A DNA stretch of 64,000 bases from contig JAGIAZ010000003.1 of the NCBI GenBank assembly GCA_017744605.1, positions 100,299 to 164,298 on the forward strand, written 5' to 3'. A program made the position numbers and the translations under genes. Below the pieces are notes generated by a model. The model was not told where the DNA came from, ran no database searches, and saw only the letters and a list, made by a program, of their open reading frames with translations. The DNA comes from Sphingobium sp. (GTDB taxonomy: Bacteria > Pseudomonadota > Alphaproteobacteria > Sphingomonadales > Sphingomonadaceae). Below are positions 7,651 to 20,632 of the stretch, piece by piece; the first letter of the stretch is position 1; each line of letters opens with the position of its first letter.

Positions 7651-9261
7651 TTACTGAGCGGGGTTCTTGCCGTCGAGATTATTCGACCAGCGTCTTCCCT
7701 CGCCCCAGAGTATGACCAGGAGTGCAAGCCCGACGACAGCGAGCGTGTACCAGAGACCGGCATATGGATTTCCCGACTTTGCGACCATGTAGCTGGCAAT
7801 CAGCGGCAGGAACCCCCCGAAGTAGCCAGTGCCGATATGATAAGGAATAGACATTGACGAATAACGAACGGCCGGCGGGAACATTTCACAGAGCAATGCA
7901 GCGACCGGTCCGAAGGTCATGCCGGCCAGGAACGAGAGCGCCACAACCGCCAGGAAAATGACGAGAAGATTGGCGAAAGGCGGCGTCTGGGGCGTCAGGT
8001 CGTAACCCGCCGCCTTGATCGCCGCATCGACCGAGTCATTGTCCGTCGCGGTCGGGACATTGCCGATCGTGACGGCGAGCGCCCCGCCCTGGTGCAACGT
8101 ATAGGACAGGCCCTTGCTGGCGAGATGGTCGAGCACCTTGGCGCAGGGAGTCGTCTGCTTGCGCGAGAAGGAGGACGCGAAGGGGTCATAATCGCACTGC
8201 GAGCCGGAAACAACGATCGGCGCGCGTGCCGTGGCCTGCGCAAGGCCGGGATTGGCCTGGCTGCCGATCAGCCAGAACAAGGGCATGAGCAGGACAAGCG
8301 TCAGTGCATAACCCGTGCCTATGACGCGCCGTCGTCCAAGCTTGTCGGAGAGATGGCCGAACAGGATGAACCAGCCCGCGCCGATGGCCGTGCCCAGGGC
8401 CACCGTAATCTGCGCCGTCGTGCCCATGACCTTCATCGGACCGGTCAGGAATGACAGCACCTGAAAATTGGCGGTGTACCAGATAACGGTGAGACCCGCG
8501 GCCACGCCGAATAGCGCGACGGTCAGGCGGCGGCCATTGCCGGGATAGGTGAAGCTCTCGACGAACGGGTTCTTGGCGCGCTTGCCGGTCGCCTTCAACT
8601 CCTCGAACACCGGGCTCTCGCTGAGCTTCGCGCGCATGTAGACGGACACGGCGAGCAGGATGATCGAGATCAGAAACGGCACACGCCAGCCCCAGTTGTC
8701 CCATGTCTCGGTGCTCATGACGCCCTTGCACCCGAGGACGACGAGCAGGCTGAGGATGAAGCCGCCCACCACCGCCGCCTGGATGAAGCTCGTATAGAAG
8801 CCAGACCGCCCGTCGGGCGCATGTTCGGCGACATAGATGGCGGCACCCCCATATTCGCCACCGAGCGCCAGCCCCTGACAAATGCGGAGCAGCAGGACGA
8901 TGACGGGCGCGGCAAAGCCGATCGATGCCGCCGAAGGCACGAGGCCGACGCCCGCCGTGGCGACGCCCATCAGCGTGATGGTGGCGAGAAAGGTATATTT
9001 GCGGCCGAGCTTGTCGCCGAGATAGCCGAACAGGATGGCGCCCAATGGCCGGAAGCCGAAGCCGACGGCAAAGCCGAGCCAAGCCAGTAGTGTCTGCACG
9101 GTCTCGCTGCCGGTCGGGAAGAAGGTGCGGCCGATGATGCCCGCTGTCGCCAGCGTCCCGTAGATGAAGAAGTCGTACCACTCGAAGATCGTGCCGAGCG
9201 CCGAAGCACTGATGACCAGCGGGATGGATTGTCTTTTTTCCGAACCGTCCGCGCTCGCCAT
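7651..9261 (-). CDS. MFS transporter, metabolite:H+ symporter (MHS) type
   Basis: A 536-residue, roughly 12-helix permease. The N-terminus has ISASALGTIFEWYDFFIYG, the signature of the MHS family, then FGYLGDKLGRKYTF and RICQGLALGGEYGGA. A feature is an approximately 90-residue soluble insert rich in polar residues (ANPGLAQATARAPIV through DLTPQTPPF) between late helices, found only in some MHS members. The ATG at MASADGSEKRQ was preferred over an upstream TTG because GGGGAG lies 5 bases before it. Its place downstream of pccA suggests uptake of a carboxylate such as propionate, methylmalonate or a dicarboxylate; this is inference. Confidence 0.88.
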   Translation of the reverse strand: MASADGSEKRQSIPLVISASALGTIFEWYDFFIYGTLATAGIIGRTFFPTGSETVQTLLAWLGFAVGFGFRPLGAILFGYLGDKLGRKYTFLATITLMGVATAGVGLVPSAASIGFAAPVIVLLLRICQGLALGGEYGGAAIYVAEHAPDGRSGFYTSFIQAAVVGGFILSLLVVLGCKGVMSTETWDNWGWRVPFLISIILLAVSVYMRAKLSESPVFEELKATGKRAKNPFVESFTYPGNGRRLTVALFGVAAGLTVIWYTANFQVLSFLTGPMKVMGTTAQITVALGTAIGAGWFILFGHLSDKLGRRRVIGTGYALTLVLLMPLFWLIGSQANPGLAQATARAPIVVSGSQCDYDPFASSFSRKQTTPCAKVLDHLASKGLSYTLHQGGALAVTIGNVPTATDNDSVDAAIKAAGYDLTPQTPPFANLLVIFLAVVALSFLAGMTFGPVAALLCEMFPPAVRYSSMSIPYHIGTGYFGGFLPLIASYMVAKSGNPYAGLWYTLAVVGLALLVILWGEGRRWSNNLDGKNPAQ

Positions 9262-9357
9262 GCTCTCCCCTTCGCTCTTCAATCAGGCTCTGGGGACATA
9301 TGTCCGATTTGCGACCGCAGCGCTATGGGCTCTTCGCGAAGCCGCCGAAAACGGCAA

Positions 9358-11376
<2,019 letters not shown>

Positions 11377-11395
11377 ACTGCCGCACTCCCTGCCC

Positions 11396-11486
11396 CGTCA
11401 CCCTGAACTTGTTTCAGGGTCCATCCGTCGTCGGCAACCGAAAGGCGCGATCGCGACATGGATGCTGAAACAAGTTCAGCATGACG
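11396..11486. repeat. Palindromic repeat between bioB and pccA
   Basis: Arms beginning CGTCACCCTGAACTTGTTTC and ending with a segment containing GAAACAAGTTCAGCATGACG are inverted and separated by about 30 bases. It lies inside the propionyl-CoA operon. This sequence type is widely dispersed in proteobacterial genomes and reads as H-P-E-L-V-S-G-S when translated. It may affect relative mRNA levels of bioB and pccA. Confidence 0.8.
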
Positions 11487-11500
11487 AGGTGCGTGGGAAA

Positions 11501-12511
11501 TCACTCCGCCGCTTCCTCCAGATGCCCGTGCGGTGCGGCCTGCATCGCCACCACCCCGAGCTTCGCGAACAAGGCCGCATCCTTGTCGTCGCCGGCATTG
11601 GGCGTGGTCAGCAGCTTGTCGCCGGTGAAGATGCTGTTGGCGCCGGCCATGAAGCAGAGCGCTTGGGCGGCCTCGCTCATGCTCTCGCGCCCCGCGCTGA
11701 GCCGCACCATCGAACGCGGCATGGTGATGCGCGCCACGGCCACCGTGCGCACGAACTCGATCTCGTCGATCTTCGCGAGCGGCGTGTCGGCGAGCATGTC
11801 GCCCAGCACCGTGCCCTTGACCGGCACCAGCGCGTTGATCGGTACGCTCTCGGGATGCGGCATGGTGCTGAGCGCGTGAATGAAGCCGATGCGGTCGCTG
11901 CGCGTCTCGCCCATGCCGACAATGCCGCCGCAGCAGACGTTGATGCCCGCCGCGCGCACCGCTTCCAGCGTGTCGATCCGGTCCGCGAAGGTCCGCGTCG
12001 TGATGACCTCGCCATATTTTTCCGGCGCGGTGTCGATATTGTGGTTGTAATAATCGAGGCCCGCATCGGCGAGCATGTCCGCCTGCTTCGGGGTCAGCAT
12101 GCCGAGCGTCATGCAGGTCTCCATACCCATGGCCCGCACGCCCTTCACCATCTCGACGAGGGCGGGCATGTCCTTGTCCTTGGGATTGCGCCAGGCCGCG
12201 CCCATGCAAAAGCGGCCCGAGCCATGATCCTTGGCCTGGGCGGCCGACTGGAGCACCGCCTGCACATCCATGAGCTTGGTGGCCTTGAGGCCGCTTTCGG
12301 CATGGGCCGACTGGTTGCAATAGCCGCAATCCTCGGGACAACCGCCGGTCTTGATCGACAACAGGGTGGAGAGCTGGACCTCGTTGCGCGGATGGTTCGC
12401 GCGGTGGACGGTCTGCGCCTCGAACATGAGATCCATGAAAGGCATGTCGAACAGGGTGGTAATCTCGTCGCGCGTCCAGTCGGTACGGGGTTCGGTCATC
12501 GGCAGGGTCAT
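11501..12511 (-). CDS. bioB: Biotin synthase
   Basis: Radical-SAM enzyme that inserts sulphur into dethiobiotin to give biotin. The 336-residue protein carries the SAM cluster motif C58-x3-C62-x2-C65 in [15 protein letters not shown]; the second cluster cysteines and the YNHNIDT segment are present. No other biotin gene is in the window. It starts 6 bases after the mutase stop and lies directly upstream of pccA, whose carboxylase needs biotin, so co-regulation with its consumer is likely. The start at [12 protein letters not shown] has a modest AAAGAG ribosome site; MTEPRTDW is an alternative start. Confidence 0.96.
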   Translation of the reverse strand: MTLPMTEPRTDWTRDEITTLFDMPFMDLMFEAQTVHRANHPRNEVQLSTLLSIKTGGCPEDCGYCNQSAHAESGLKATKLMDVQAVLQSAAQAKDHGSGRFCMGAAWRNPKDKDMPALVEMVKGVRAMGMETCMTLGMLTPKQADMLADAGLDYYNHNIDTAPEKYGEVITTRTFADRIDTLEAVRAAGINVCCGGIVGMGETRSDRIGFIHALSTMPHPESVPINALVPVKGTVLGDMLADTPLAKIDEIEFVRTVAVARITMPRSMVRLSAGRESMSEAAQALCFMAGANSIFTGDKLLTTPNAGDDKDAALFAKLGVVAMQAAPHGHLEEAAE

Positions 12512-12517
12512 CTCTTT

Positions 12518-14674
12518 TCAGCTCGCTTTGGGCGGCAGATTGTGGCCGAGCAGGCGCAGTACATCCTCGGCTGCGTCCAGCACATTGCTGCCCGGGCCAT
12601 AAATGCCCTGCACGCCGGCGTCACGCAGAACCTCATAATCCTGCGGGGGAATGACGCCGCCGGCAATCACGCGGATGTCGGCGCGGCCGGCGGCGCGCAG
12701 ATGCTCGATGAGTTCGGGAATCAGCGTCTTGTGGCCGCCCGCGAGGCTCGACGCGCCGACCAGGTCGACACCTTTGTCGATCGCCAGCGCAGCGGTCTCG
12801 GTCGGCGTCTGGAACAGGGGGCCGGGGATCACCTCGAACCCCATGTCGCCAAAGGCCGAGGCGATGAGGTTGGCACCGCGATCATGGCCGTCCTGGCCCA
12901 TCTTGGCGACGAGGATGCGCGGCGATCGCCCGAGGCGGCGCCCGACGGCGGCCACGCCATCGAGGATCTGCGCCCAGCGCGCGTCGCCTTGATGAGCGCC
13001 GCCATAGATGCCGCTGACCGGCTCGGGGACGGTCTCGTGGCGGCCGAACGCGGCTTCCATCGCGGCACTGATCTCACCCAGCGTGGCGCGAGCACGGGCG
13101 GCCTCGACGGCGAGGGCGAGGAGATTGGTTTCCAACTTTCCGTTCGTGTCGAGCGAAGAGGGCATGCGAGCCGCATCCTTCAGCGCCTCCAGCGCCGCTC
13201 TCACCTTCGCCTCATCACGCGCCGCGCGCACCGCCGCCAGACGCTTCACCTGCCCCGCGCGCACGGCGGCATTGTCGACCTCGAGGATTTCCACCGCCGG
13301 CTCATTCTCCAGCCGATATGTGTTGACGCCGACGATCGTGTCTTCGCCGCGGTCGACGCGCGCCTGCCGGGCGGCGGCGGATTCCTCGATCATCGCCTTG
13401 GGCCAGCCGGCCGCCACCGCCTGCGTCATGCCGCCTTCAGCTTCGACGCGATCGATCAGCGCCTGCGCGGCGTCCGCCAGTTCGGCGGTCAAGGCCTCGA
13501 CATAATAGCTGCCGCCGAGCGGATCGACCACATGCCGGATACCGGCTTCCTCGGCGAGAATGATCTGTGTGTTGCGGGCGATGCGCGCCGAGAAATCGGT
13601 CGGCAGCGCCAAGGCCTCATCGAAACTATTGGTGTGAAGTGATTGGGTTCCCCCTAACACTGCCGCCAAGGCTTCCACAGTTGTCCGTACGATGTTGTTA
13701 TAAGGGTCCTGTTCCGTGAGGGAGACCCCGGACGTCTGGCAATGGGTGCGCAACATGGTCGAGCGCGCGTCCTTCGCGCCCAGCTTTTCCATCGCCCGAT
13801 GCCAGAGGATGCGCGCCGCGCGCAGCTTGGCGACCTCCATGAACAGGTTCATGCCAATGCCGAAGAAAAAGCTCAGCCGCGGCGCGAAGGCGTCGATATC
13901 GAGACCGGACTTCACGCCCTCGCGCACATAGGCAATGCCGTCGGCGATGGTGAAGGCCAGTTCCTGCACCGCCGTCGCCCCGGCCTCGTGCATATGATAG
14001 CCGGAGATGGAGATGCTGTTGAATTTGGGCATGTTCGCCGCGCAATAGGCGAAGATGTCCGAGACGATCCGCATGCTGGGCGCCGGCGGGTAGATGTAGG
14101 TGTTGCGGACCATGAACTCCTTGAGGATGTCGTTCTGGATGGTCCCTTCGAGCTTGTCCTGGCTGACGCCCTGTTCCTGCGCCGCGACGATGTAGAAGGC
14201 CATGACCGGGATCACCGCGCCGTTCATGGTCATGCTGACGGACATCCGATCGAGCGGGATGCCGTCGAACAGGATCTTCATGTCCTCGACCGTGTCGATC
14301 GCGACGCCCGCCTTGCCGACATCGCCATGCACCCGCGGATGATCACTGTCATAGCCGCGATGCGTGGCGAGATCGAAGGCGACACTGAGCCCCTTCTGCC
14401 CGGCCGCGAGATTGCGGCGGTAGAAGGCGTTGGATTCCTCGGCCGTCGAGAAGCCGGCATATTGGCGGATCGTCCAGGCGCGCCCGGCATACATGGTCGC
14501 CCGCACGCCGCGCGCATAAGGCGCGAAGCCGGGCAGGCCGGGGTCTCCAGCGTCCGCGGCCGTGTAGAGCGGCTTGACGGCGATGCCCTCTGGCGTGCGC
14601 CAATCAAGGTCGGCGCCCTTCACTTCCCTGGCCGCAAGCGCGCGCCAGTCTTCGATTGTCGGCTTGTCCGTCAT
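12518..14674 (-). CDS. scpA: Methylmalonyl-CoA mutase (single-chain, B12-dependent)
   Basis: Isomerises (R)-methylmalonyl-CoA to succinyl-CoA. The 718-residue protein combines the TIM-barrel substrate domain ([51 protein letters not shown]) with a C-terminal cobalamin domain containing GQDGHDRG, where His597 is the lower axial B12 ligand. This is the large, catalytic chain; no separate small subunit gene is nearby and the length fits the homodimeric form. Its ATG overlaps the upstream crotonase stop as TGATG, so translation is coupled. The MeaB chaperone is not in the window. Confidence 0.96.
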   Translation of the reverse strand: MTDKPTIEDWRALAAREVKGADLDWRTPEGIAVKPLYTAADAGDPGLPGFAPYARGVRATMYAGRAWTIRQYAGFSTAEESNAFYRRNLAAGQKGLSVAFDLATHRGYDSDHPRVHGDVGKAGVAIDTVEDMKILFDGIPLDRMSVSMTMNGAVIPVMAFYIVAAQEQGVSQDKLEGTIQNDILKEFMVRNTYIYPPAPSMRIVSDIFAYCAANMPKFNSISISGYHMHEAGATAVQELAFTIADGIAYVREGVKSGLDIDAFAPRLSFFFGIGMNLFMEVAKLRAARILWHRAMEKLGAKDARSTMLRTHCQTSGVSLTEQDPYNNIVRTTVEALAAVLGGTQSLHTNSFDEALALPTDFSARIARNTQIILAEEAGIRHVVDPLGGSYYVEALTAELADAAQALIDRVEAEGGMTQAVAAGWPKAMIEESAAARQARVDRGEDTIVGVNTYRLENEPAVEILEVDNAAVRAGQVKRLAAVRAARDEAKVRAALEALKDAARMPSSLDTNGKLETNLLALAVEAARARATLGEISAAMEAAFGRHETVPEPVSGIYGGAHQGDARWAQILDGVAAVGRRLGRSPRILVAKMGQDGHDRGANLIASAFGDMGFEVIPGPLFQTPTETAALAIDKGVDLVGASSLAGGHKTLIPELIEHLRAAGRADIRVIAGGVIPPQDYEVLRDAGVQGIYGPGSNVLDAAEDVLRLLGHNLPPKAS

Positions 14675-15450
14675 CAGCGGCCCCTGAATTCAGGCAGGCG
14701 CTTCTCCCGGAAGGCGGTCACGCCCTCGCGAAAATCGGCCGTTTTGCCTGCCTCGCTCTGGTTGGCCGCCTCGAGCGCCAGCGTTTCCGCCTGCGTCAGA
14801 TTGAGCGCGGCCGCGACCTGCTTGCGAATGAGGCCGATCGCCAGGCTCGGGCCGACCGCCAGCCGCCGCGCGATCGCCAACGCCTCATCGAACAGCGCCT
14901 CATCGTCGACGATGCGCGCGACGAGACCGCAATCCCGCGCATCCTCGGCTGACATGCGCTCGCCGAGCAGCGCCATTTCCAGGGTCTTTGCGCGTCCGGC
15001 GCTCTTCGCGATCAGCCAGGTCGCGCCTGCATCCGGCACCAGACCGATATTGACGAAACCGAGCTGCAGATAGGCCGAGCGCGCCATGAGCACGATATCC
15101 GCCGCCAGCGCCAGCGCGACGCCGGCACCGACCGCGGGTCCATTGACCGCGCAGACGACCGGAATGTCGAGCGCGGCCAGCCGCGTCATCACCGGATGAT
15201 ACCAGGCCTCCAGCGTCTCGCCGAGGTCCGCGACGATGCCGCCCTCGCCCGCCAGATCGGCGCCGGAGCAGAAGGCGCGGCCTTCGCCGGTGATCAGGAC
15301 CGCGCGCGCGCCGGCGGCACAGGCGCGATCCAGTTCTGAAAGGAACAAACTTAACAGATTGGGTGTCAGGGCATTCAGCCTGTCTGGCCGATTGAGCCGC
15401 ATAATCGCGACATTTTCGTCGAGAGAGAGAAGAATCGACCGATCTGTCAA
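14674..15450 (-). CDS. Enoyl-CoA hydratase/isomerase, PaaG-like
   Basis: Crotonase-fold protein of 258 residues: oxyanion-hole segments [11 protein letters not shown] and [20 protein letters not shown]. The two glutamates of crotonase are not present at the aligned positions; instead there is an Asp in [10 protein letters not shown], the pattern of PaaG-type (ring-1,2-epoxyphenylacetyl-CoA) isomerases. The start is probably TTG 15450, which overlaps the mce stop as TTGA; the next ATG would delete the conserved first strand. Between mce and the mutase, its role in propionyl-CoA metabolism is unclear; it may feed branched-chain or aromatic acyl-CoA into the pathway. Confidence 0.88.
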   Translation of the reverse strand: MTDRSILLSLDENVAIMRLNRPDRLNALTPNLLSLFLSELDRACAAGARAVLITGEGRAFCSGADLAGEGGIVADLGETLEAWYHPVMTRLAALDIPVVCAVNGPAVGAGVALALAADIVLMARSAYLQLGFVNIGLVPDAGATWLIAKSAGRAKTLEMALLGERMSAEDARDCGLVARIVDDEALFDEALAIARRLAVGPSLAIGLIRKQVAAALNLTQAETLALEAANQSEAGKTADFREGVTAFREKRLPEFRGR

Positions 15451-15887
15451 TGCTTGTCCCCTTTCGGACTCTCCATGATCTCCGTCAGCACGCCCATCAT
15501 ATCCCTGGGATGGACGAAGAAGACCGGCATACCATGCGCCCCGATGCGCGTCTCGCCGAGCACGCGCTTGCCCTGGCCTTCGAACCAGGCGCGGGCCGCC
15601 ACGATATCCGGCACTTCATAGCAGAGATGATGCTGGCCACCTGCGGGGTTCTTCGCGAGGAAGCCCGCGACGGGGGAGTCCGGGCCCAGCGGCTCAAGCA
15701 ACTCGATCTGCGTGCCTTCCGTGCCGCCCGGCCCCGGCGTCTCGACGAAACAGACCCGCACGCCCTGTACCGGCATGTCGAACGGCGCCCGGATCAGCTG
15801 CGCGCCCATGATCTCGCGATAGAAAGCAATGCTCTCGTCGATCGACGGCGTCGCGATGCCGACATGGTTGAGGCGACCGAGGATCAT
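15447..15887 (-). CDS. mce: Methylmalonyl-CoA epimerase
   Basis: Interconverts (S)- and (R)-methylmalonyl-CoA between carboxylase and mutase. The 146-residue glyoxalase-fold protein starts MILGRLNHVGIATPSIDESI and shows the metal ligands expected for the family: His8 in LNHVGIA, a His in GGQHHLCYEV and the Glu of MGVLTEIME. A longer in-frame N-terminus was rejected because it is translated intergenic repeat. It ends in a 4-base overlap with the downstream crotonase gene. Confidence 0.95.
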   Translation of the reverse strand: MILGRLNHVGIATPSIDESIAFYREIMGAQLIRAPFDMPVQGVRVCFVETPGPGGTEGTQIELLEPLGPDSPVAGFLAKNPAGGQHHLCYEVPDIVAARAWFEGQGKRVLGETRIGAHGMPVFFVHPRDMMGVLTEIMESPKGDKH

Positions 15888-15898
15888 GGCACTCGCCT

Positions 15899-15983
15899 CG
15901 TCATTGCGAGGCGCCGAAGGCGATGCGGCAATCCATCTCCCGACATCGCCCCCATGGATTGCTTCGCTTCGCTCGCAATGACG
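15899..15983. repeat. REP-like palindromic repeat, copy 1
   Basis: Outer arms CGTCATTGCGAG and CTCGCAATGACG enclose inner arms GGCAATCCA and TGGATTGC, forming a two-level palindrome of 85 bp. It lies between mce and the GIY-YIG gene. Copies 2-5 are at 16000, 16358, 20633 and 26753. Translated, this repeat yields the H-C-E-R-S-E-A-I string common as spurious protein tails in alphaproteobacteria. Confidence 0.92.
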
Positions 15984-15999
15984 AAAAGTTCCCCGCATG

Positions 16000-16033
16000 T
16001 CATTGCGAGGAGGGGAGCGACGAAGCAATCCAG
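16000..16033. repeat. REP-like repeat, half copy 2
   Basis: A single arm (TCATTGCGAGGAGGGGAGCG then ACGAAGCAATCCAG) of the same repeat, 16 bases after copy 1 and ending just before the GIY-YIG stop. The opposite arm is missing. It may be a decayed or partially inserted copy. Confidence 0.75.
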
Positions 16034-16040
16034 AGACGTC

Positions 16041-16334
16041 TCAGCCGAGCGCAATCGTCTCATAGAGATCCTTCCAGTCCGGATTGAAGTTCTGGATCAA
16101 TGCCAATTTCTTGGCACGAGAACCAGCTTTGAGCTGCTTTTCGCGCAAAATGGCGGCCTCCATCGTGGGCGCCATTTCGAACCACACCAGCATCTTGCAG
16201 CCATAGCGCTGCGTGAAGCCGTCAGCGACTCCTTCGCGATGTTGCCAGGCACGCTGCGGCAGATTGGACGTCACTCCGGTATAGAGCGTGCCGTTACGCT
16301 TGTTCGCCACGATATAGACTGCGGGCTGCTTCAT
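16041..16334 (-). CDS. GIY-YIG nuclease superfamily protein
   Basis: A 97-residue single-domain protein. AVYIVANKRNGTLYTGVTSN is the GIY-YIG signature (V-Y-I then L-Y-T-G); it is followed by LPQRAWQHREG with the catalytic-type Arg and His, then a Glu in MEAAILREKQLKAGSR. This is the short UPF0213-like/endonuclease family common in alphaproteobacteria, with no DNA-binding domain attached. The cellular role is unknown. It is flanked on both sides by copies of the same REP-like palindrome, and sits inside the propionyl-CoA operon, where it has no metabolic connection. Confidence 0.9.
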   Translation of the reverse strand: MKQPAVYIVANKRNGTLYTGVTSNLPQRAWQHREGVADGFTQRYGCKMLVWFEMAPTMEAAILREKQLKAGSRAKKLALIQNFNPDWKDLYETIALG

Positions 16335-16357
16335 CGCTGACCCCGAATGTCTTCATA

Positions 16358-16441
16358 CGTCATTGCGAGGAGCCGAAGGCGGCGTGGCAATCATTTCCCG
16401 ATGTCGCCCCGATGGATTGCTTCGCTTCGCTCGCAATGACG
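16358..16441. repeat. REP-like palindromic repeat, copy 3
   Basis: Full copy with outer arms CGTCATTGCGAG/CTCGCAATGACG and internal GATGGATTGCTTCGCTTCGC. It begins 24 bases upstream of the GIY-YIG start, so the gene is bracketed by copies of one repeat. Confidence 0.92.
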
Positions 16442-16496
16442 GCGCGCCTGGAGTTCGAATGCATCGCGATGCCGACCTGGTAGAGGCGGCTGAGGA

Positions 16497-16893
16497 TCAT
16501 CCGTCTCTCCCGAGCATTTCTTTTACTTTTCCGATTGCTGCCTTCCCGAAGAGACTCTGAAGCATCTCAAACGAAGCCTCCTGCTCGGGAGAGGAAAAAA
16601 GAAGGCAAGAATGAGCTTTCAGATCACCACCCCGCGCATCGCTGACCACGATTCCCGCACGCTGGGCCTGCCAGATCGGACGCCAGAAACGTCTGACAAT
16701 CACTCGGTCAGGGCCAATTCGGATCTCCAGAGTGGCATAATATAACCAAGCCGAGATCCAAATCAGAGCGCTAAGCAGGCCCGACAAAATTGCTCCTCCG
16801 AGCGCCGCATAGGCTGAGAGCAAGGCCGCACCGAGGAAGATGACGGCGAGACCAATTCTGCTGGACGCGCCTGTGGCCAGTCGCACTTCGGGC

Positions 16894-16913
<20 letters not shown>
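16497..16913 (-). CDS. Hypothetical membrane protein with C-terminal soluble domain
   Basis: A 138-residue protein not assigned to a known family. Two closely spaced hydrophobic helices (about 21-45 and 46-62) are followed by a soluble part with beta-strand character ([20 protein letters not shown], then [11 protein letters not shown]), reminiscent of small bacterial PH-like membrane proteins. It starts within the last 20 bases of pccB in another frame, which argues for translational coupling if real. Its codon use is less GC-biased than its neighbours. It could have been inserted or could simply be a fast-evolving gene. Confidence 0.6.
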
Positions 16914-18432
<1,519 letters not shown>

Positions 18433-18441
18433 GCAGCCCCC

Positions 18442-18598
18442 TTTGTAAATTCACAAACTCCGCATAATTTGCAAATTCTCGAAAATTGCGCATCGTGCAA
18501 ATCTTGCTCTGAGCAAAGTATCGCTTAGAACAGTTGCTGTCACGCGCATATTTTGCGAATTTGCAGAGTAGACATTTCGCATTTTGCATATTACGCAA
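18442..18598. promoter_or_regulatory. Divergent pccB/pccR operator region with TTTGCAAA motifs
   Basis: The 172-base divergent gap is unusually AT-rich. It holds TTTGCAAA at 18468-18475 followed after TTCT by CGAAAATT, the near-palindrome TTTGTAAATTCACAAA (18442-18457), the palindrome TTGCTCTGAGCAA (18504-18516), TTTGCGAATTTGCAGA (18552-18567) and TTGC-N7-GCAA (18584-18598). The PccR regulator of Rhodobacter sphaeroides has been reported to bind TTTGCAAA-N4-TTTGCAAA-type sites (from memory), so this is very likely the operator for both directions. Confidence 0.75.
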
Positions 18599-18604
18599 TA
18601 GGCT

Positions 18605-20020
18605 ATGGCACGCGGAAATCGACTCTTCATTGGACCAAAAGTCCGCCAACTCCGGCTCGACAATCGGATGGACCAAAAGGCCATGGCCGGGATGCTCGGC
18701 ATCTCCGTCTCCTATCTCTCGCAGCTCGAGAATGATGATCGGCCTTTGACGGCGAAGGTCAAGGCCGCGCTTGCATCCGCCTTCCCGCTCGATTGGACCA
18801 GCTTCGATGAACGGCAGGAAGAACAGTTGCTCGGCGCATTCAATTGGGCGCTCAACGATCCGACGGCCGGCACGGCGCCGCCCGACGCGGAGCGGGCCGA
18901 GCGGCTGCATTTGCAGTTCCCCGATTTCGCGGCTCGCTATGTCGATCTGCATCACGCGCTGAAGCAGACGCGCGAACGGCTGGCCATGACGGACGAGGCG
19001 ATCGGCGCCGAAGCGACCCCTGCCGCACGCGCGCCTTGGGAGCTGGTGCGCGACTGGTGGCACGCAGCAGGCAATTACGTGCACGAGCTCGATGTCGCCG
19101 CCGAGGATCTGCACGCCGAATTTGGCCTCGACGGCACAAATAACGGCGCGCGGCTGGCAGCGGCGCTCAGCGAACGCCATGGCTGCCGCAGCCGCCTCTC
19201 GGAGACGCCGGCAGGGACGATGCGCGCCTACGACGCCGAGTCCAACAGCCTGACGGTCAGTGCCGCCCTCTCCGCGCCCAGCCGCGCTTTCCATCTCGCC
19301 AATCAGCTGATGCTGTTCGAACTCGGCGCCGACATGTGCCGGATCGCCACCGACGCGCAGCTCGGCGACAGCGTCGCGGAGGAACTCCTGCTGCTCGGCC
19401 TCGCCAACTATGCGGCCGGCGCGCTGGTCATGCCCTATGCCGCCTTCCGGGCAAGCGCGCGGGAGATGCGGCATGATATCGACCCCCTCTCCCGTCTCTA
19501 CGGCGTCAGCTTCGAGCAGGCCTGCCACCGGCTCTCGACCCTGCAGCGCGCGGGCCAGCGCGGCATTCCGTTCTTCTTCTGCCGCATCGACATGGCCGGC
19601 AACATCACCAAGCGGCACAGCGCGACGCGCCTGCAATTTGCGCGTTTCGGCGGGAGTTGCCCGCTCTGGGCGGTGCACGAGGCGGTCGCGATCCCCGATC
19701 GGATCGTCGTCCAGCTCGCGGAAATGCCGGACGGCGTGCGCTATGTCTCGATGGCCAAGGGCCTGGTGAAACCATCGGGCAGCTATGCGCGCGCGCCGCG
19801 GCGCTATGCGGTGGCACTGGGCTGCGAGGCCGAACATGCCGCCAGCTTCATCTATGCCGATGGCTTGCGGCACAATGACGAGGCCGCTGCGACCCCGATC
19901 GGTCCCGGTTGCCGGCTCTGTCCGCGCTCGGAGTGCGACCAGCGCGCTTTTCCGCCACTCGACCGGACGATCTATATCGACCCCGACCATCGCGGCATGG
20001 TTCCCTACAGCTTCGCTTGA
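18605..20020 (+). CDS. pccR: Short-chain fatty acyl-CoA regulator, PccR/ScfR type
   Basis: A 471-residue transcription factor. An XRE helix-turn-helix (about 8-62: VRQLRLDNRMDQKAMAGMLG, VSYLSQLENDDRPL) is followed by an ImmA/IrrE-like domain in which the metallopeptidase HExxH is replaced (HLANQLMLFE), so it is probably a ligand-binding relic. The C-terminal DUF2083 region has clustered cysteines (PGCRLCPRSECDQRAFPPLD). Family members sense propionyl-CoA or related acyl-CoA and control propionate genes (PrpR/RamB/PccR). Divergence from pccB over a TTTGCAAA-rich region supports that assignment. Confidence 0.9.
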   Translation: MARGNRLFIGPKVRQLRLDNRMDQKAMAGMLGISVSYLSQLENDDRPLTAKVKAALASAFPLDWTSFDERQEEQLLGAFNWALNDPTAGTAPPDAERAERLHLQFPDFAARYVDLHHALKQTRERLAMTDEAIGAEATPAARAPWELVRDWWHAAGNYVHELDVAAEDLHAEFGLDGTNNGARLAAALSERHGCRSRLSETPAGTMRAYDAESNSLTVSAALSAPSRAFHLANQLMLFELGADMCRIATDAQLGDSVAEELLLLGLANYAAGALVMPYAAFRASAREMRHDIDPLSRLYGVSFEQACHRLSTLQRAGQRGIPFFFCRIDMAGNITKRHSATRLQFARFGGSCPLWAVHEAVAIPDRIVVQLAEMPDGVRYVSMAKGLVKPSGSYARAPRRYAVALGCEAEHAASFIYADGLRHNDEAAATPIGPGCRLCPRSECDQRAFPPLDRTIYIDPDHRGMVPYSFA

Positions 20021-20157
20021 GCCGCCGGCCGCGTCCCGGCGATGTGCCCAAGACAACACAGCATTTGGTGAATGGCCTGTTGACCATATCCGGCAGGCCG
20101 GCCTTTACCATCTTCGGGCGACCACGGATCATGGAGCAATCCCTGTGGAGGGAAGCC

Positions 20158-20610
20158 ATGAACGAGAAGAAGCGGACCAAAGTCTACGTCATCGACGATT
20201 CCCTGACGTTCAGGGCGATGATGGACACGCTGGTCGGCCAGGACGACGACCTCGAAATCTGCGGCATGGCCGCCGACGCCGAAACGGCGCTCGAGGATAT
20301 CGACTGGCTGCAGCCGGACATCATCCTGCTCGACCAGACGCTGCCGGACATGGACAGCCTCGAATTTCTCGACGCGCTCAAGCAGCATTGGCAAGGCAGC
20401 CGCGTCGTCATGATCGCGCTTGCCGGCGCCGACGGCATGCACGCCTGCCAGATGGCGCTGGACAAGGGCGTCGTCGCCTGTTTCGATAAGTCAAGACTTA
20501 TCAGAAACAGTCGCGAGTTCATCACCCTGATGGACGAGATCCGTGGCGGAGAGATCCATCCGGATTGGCACGCAGGCAAGGCCGTCACGCTCGGCGGATC
20601 GGCGGCATAG
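20158..20610 (+). CDS. Single-domain response regulator (receiver only)
   Basis: A 150-residue CheY-like protein without an output domain. It starts MNEKKRTKVYVIDDSLTF with acidic Asp-Asp pair, has the phosphoacceptor Asp in DIILLDQTLPD, a conserved Ser/Thr-position alanine-rich strand VVMIALAG, and the lysine in ACFDKSRL. The beginning resembles CheB receiver domains. The GGAGGG ribosome site just before ATG 20158 decided this start over ATG 20131. No kinase is adjacent; the HWE kinase at 5.1 kb is the only sensor in the window. Confidence 0.85.
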   Translation: MNEKKRTKVYVIDDSLTFRAMMDTLVGQDDDLEICGMAADAETALEDIDWLQPDIILLDQTLPDMDSLEFLDALKQHWQGSRVVMIALAGADGMHACQMALDKGVVACFDKSRLIRNSREFITLMDEIRGGEIHPDWHAGKAVTLGGSAA

Positions 20611-20632
20611 ATCCGATCCATCAGAACTGAAA

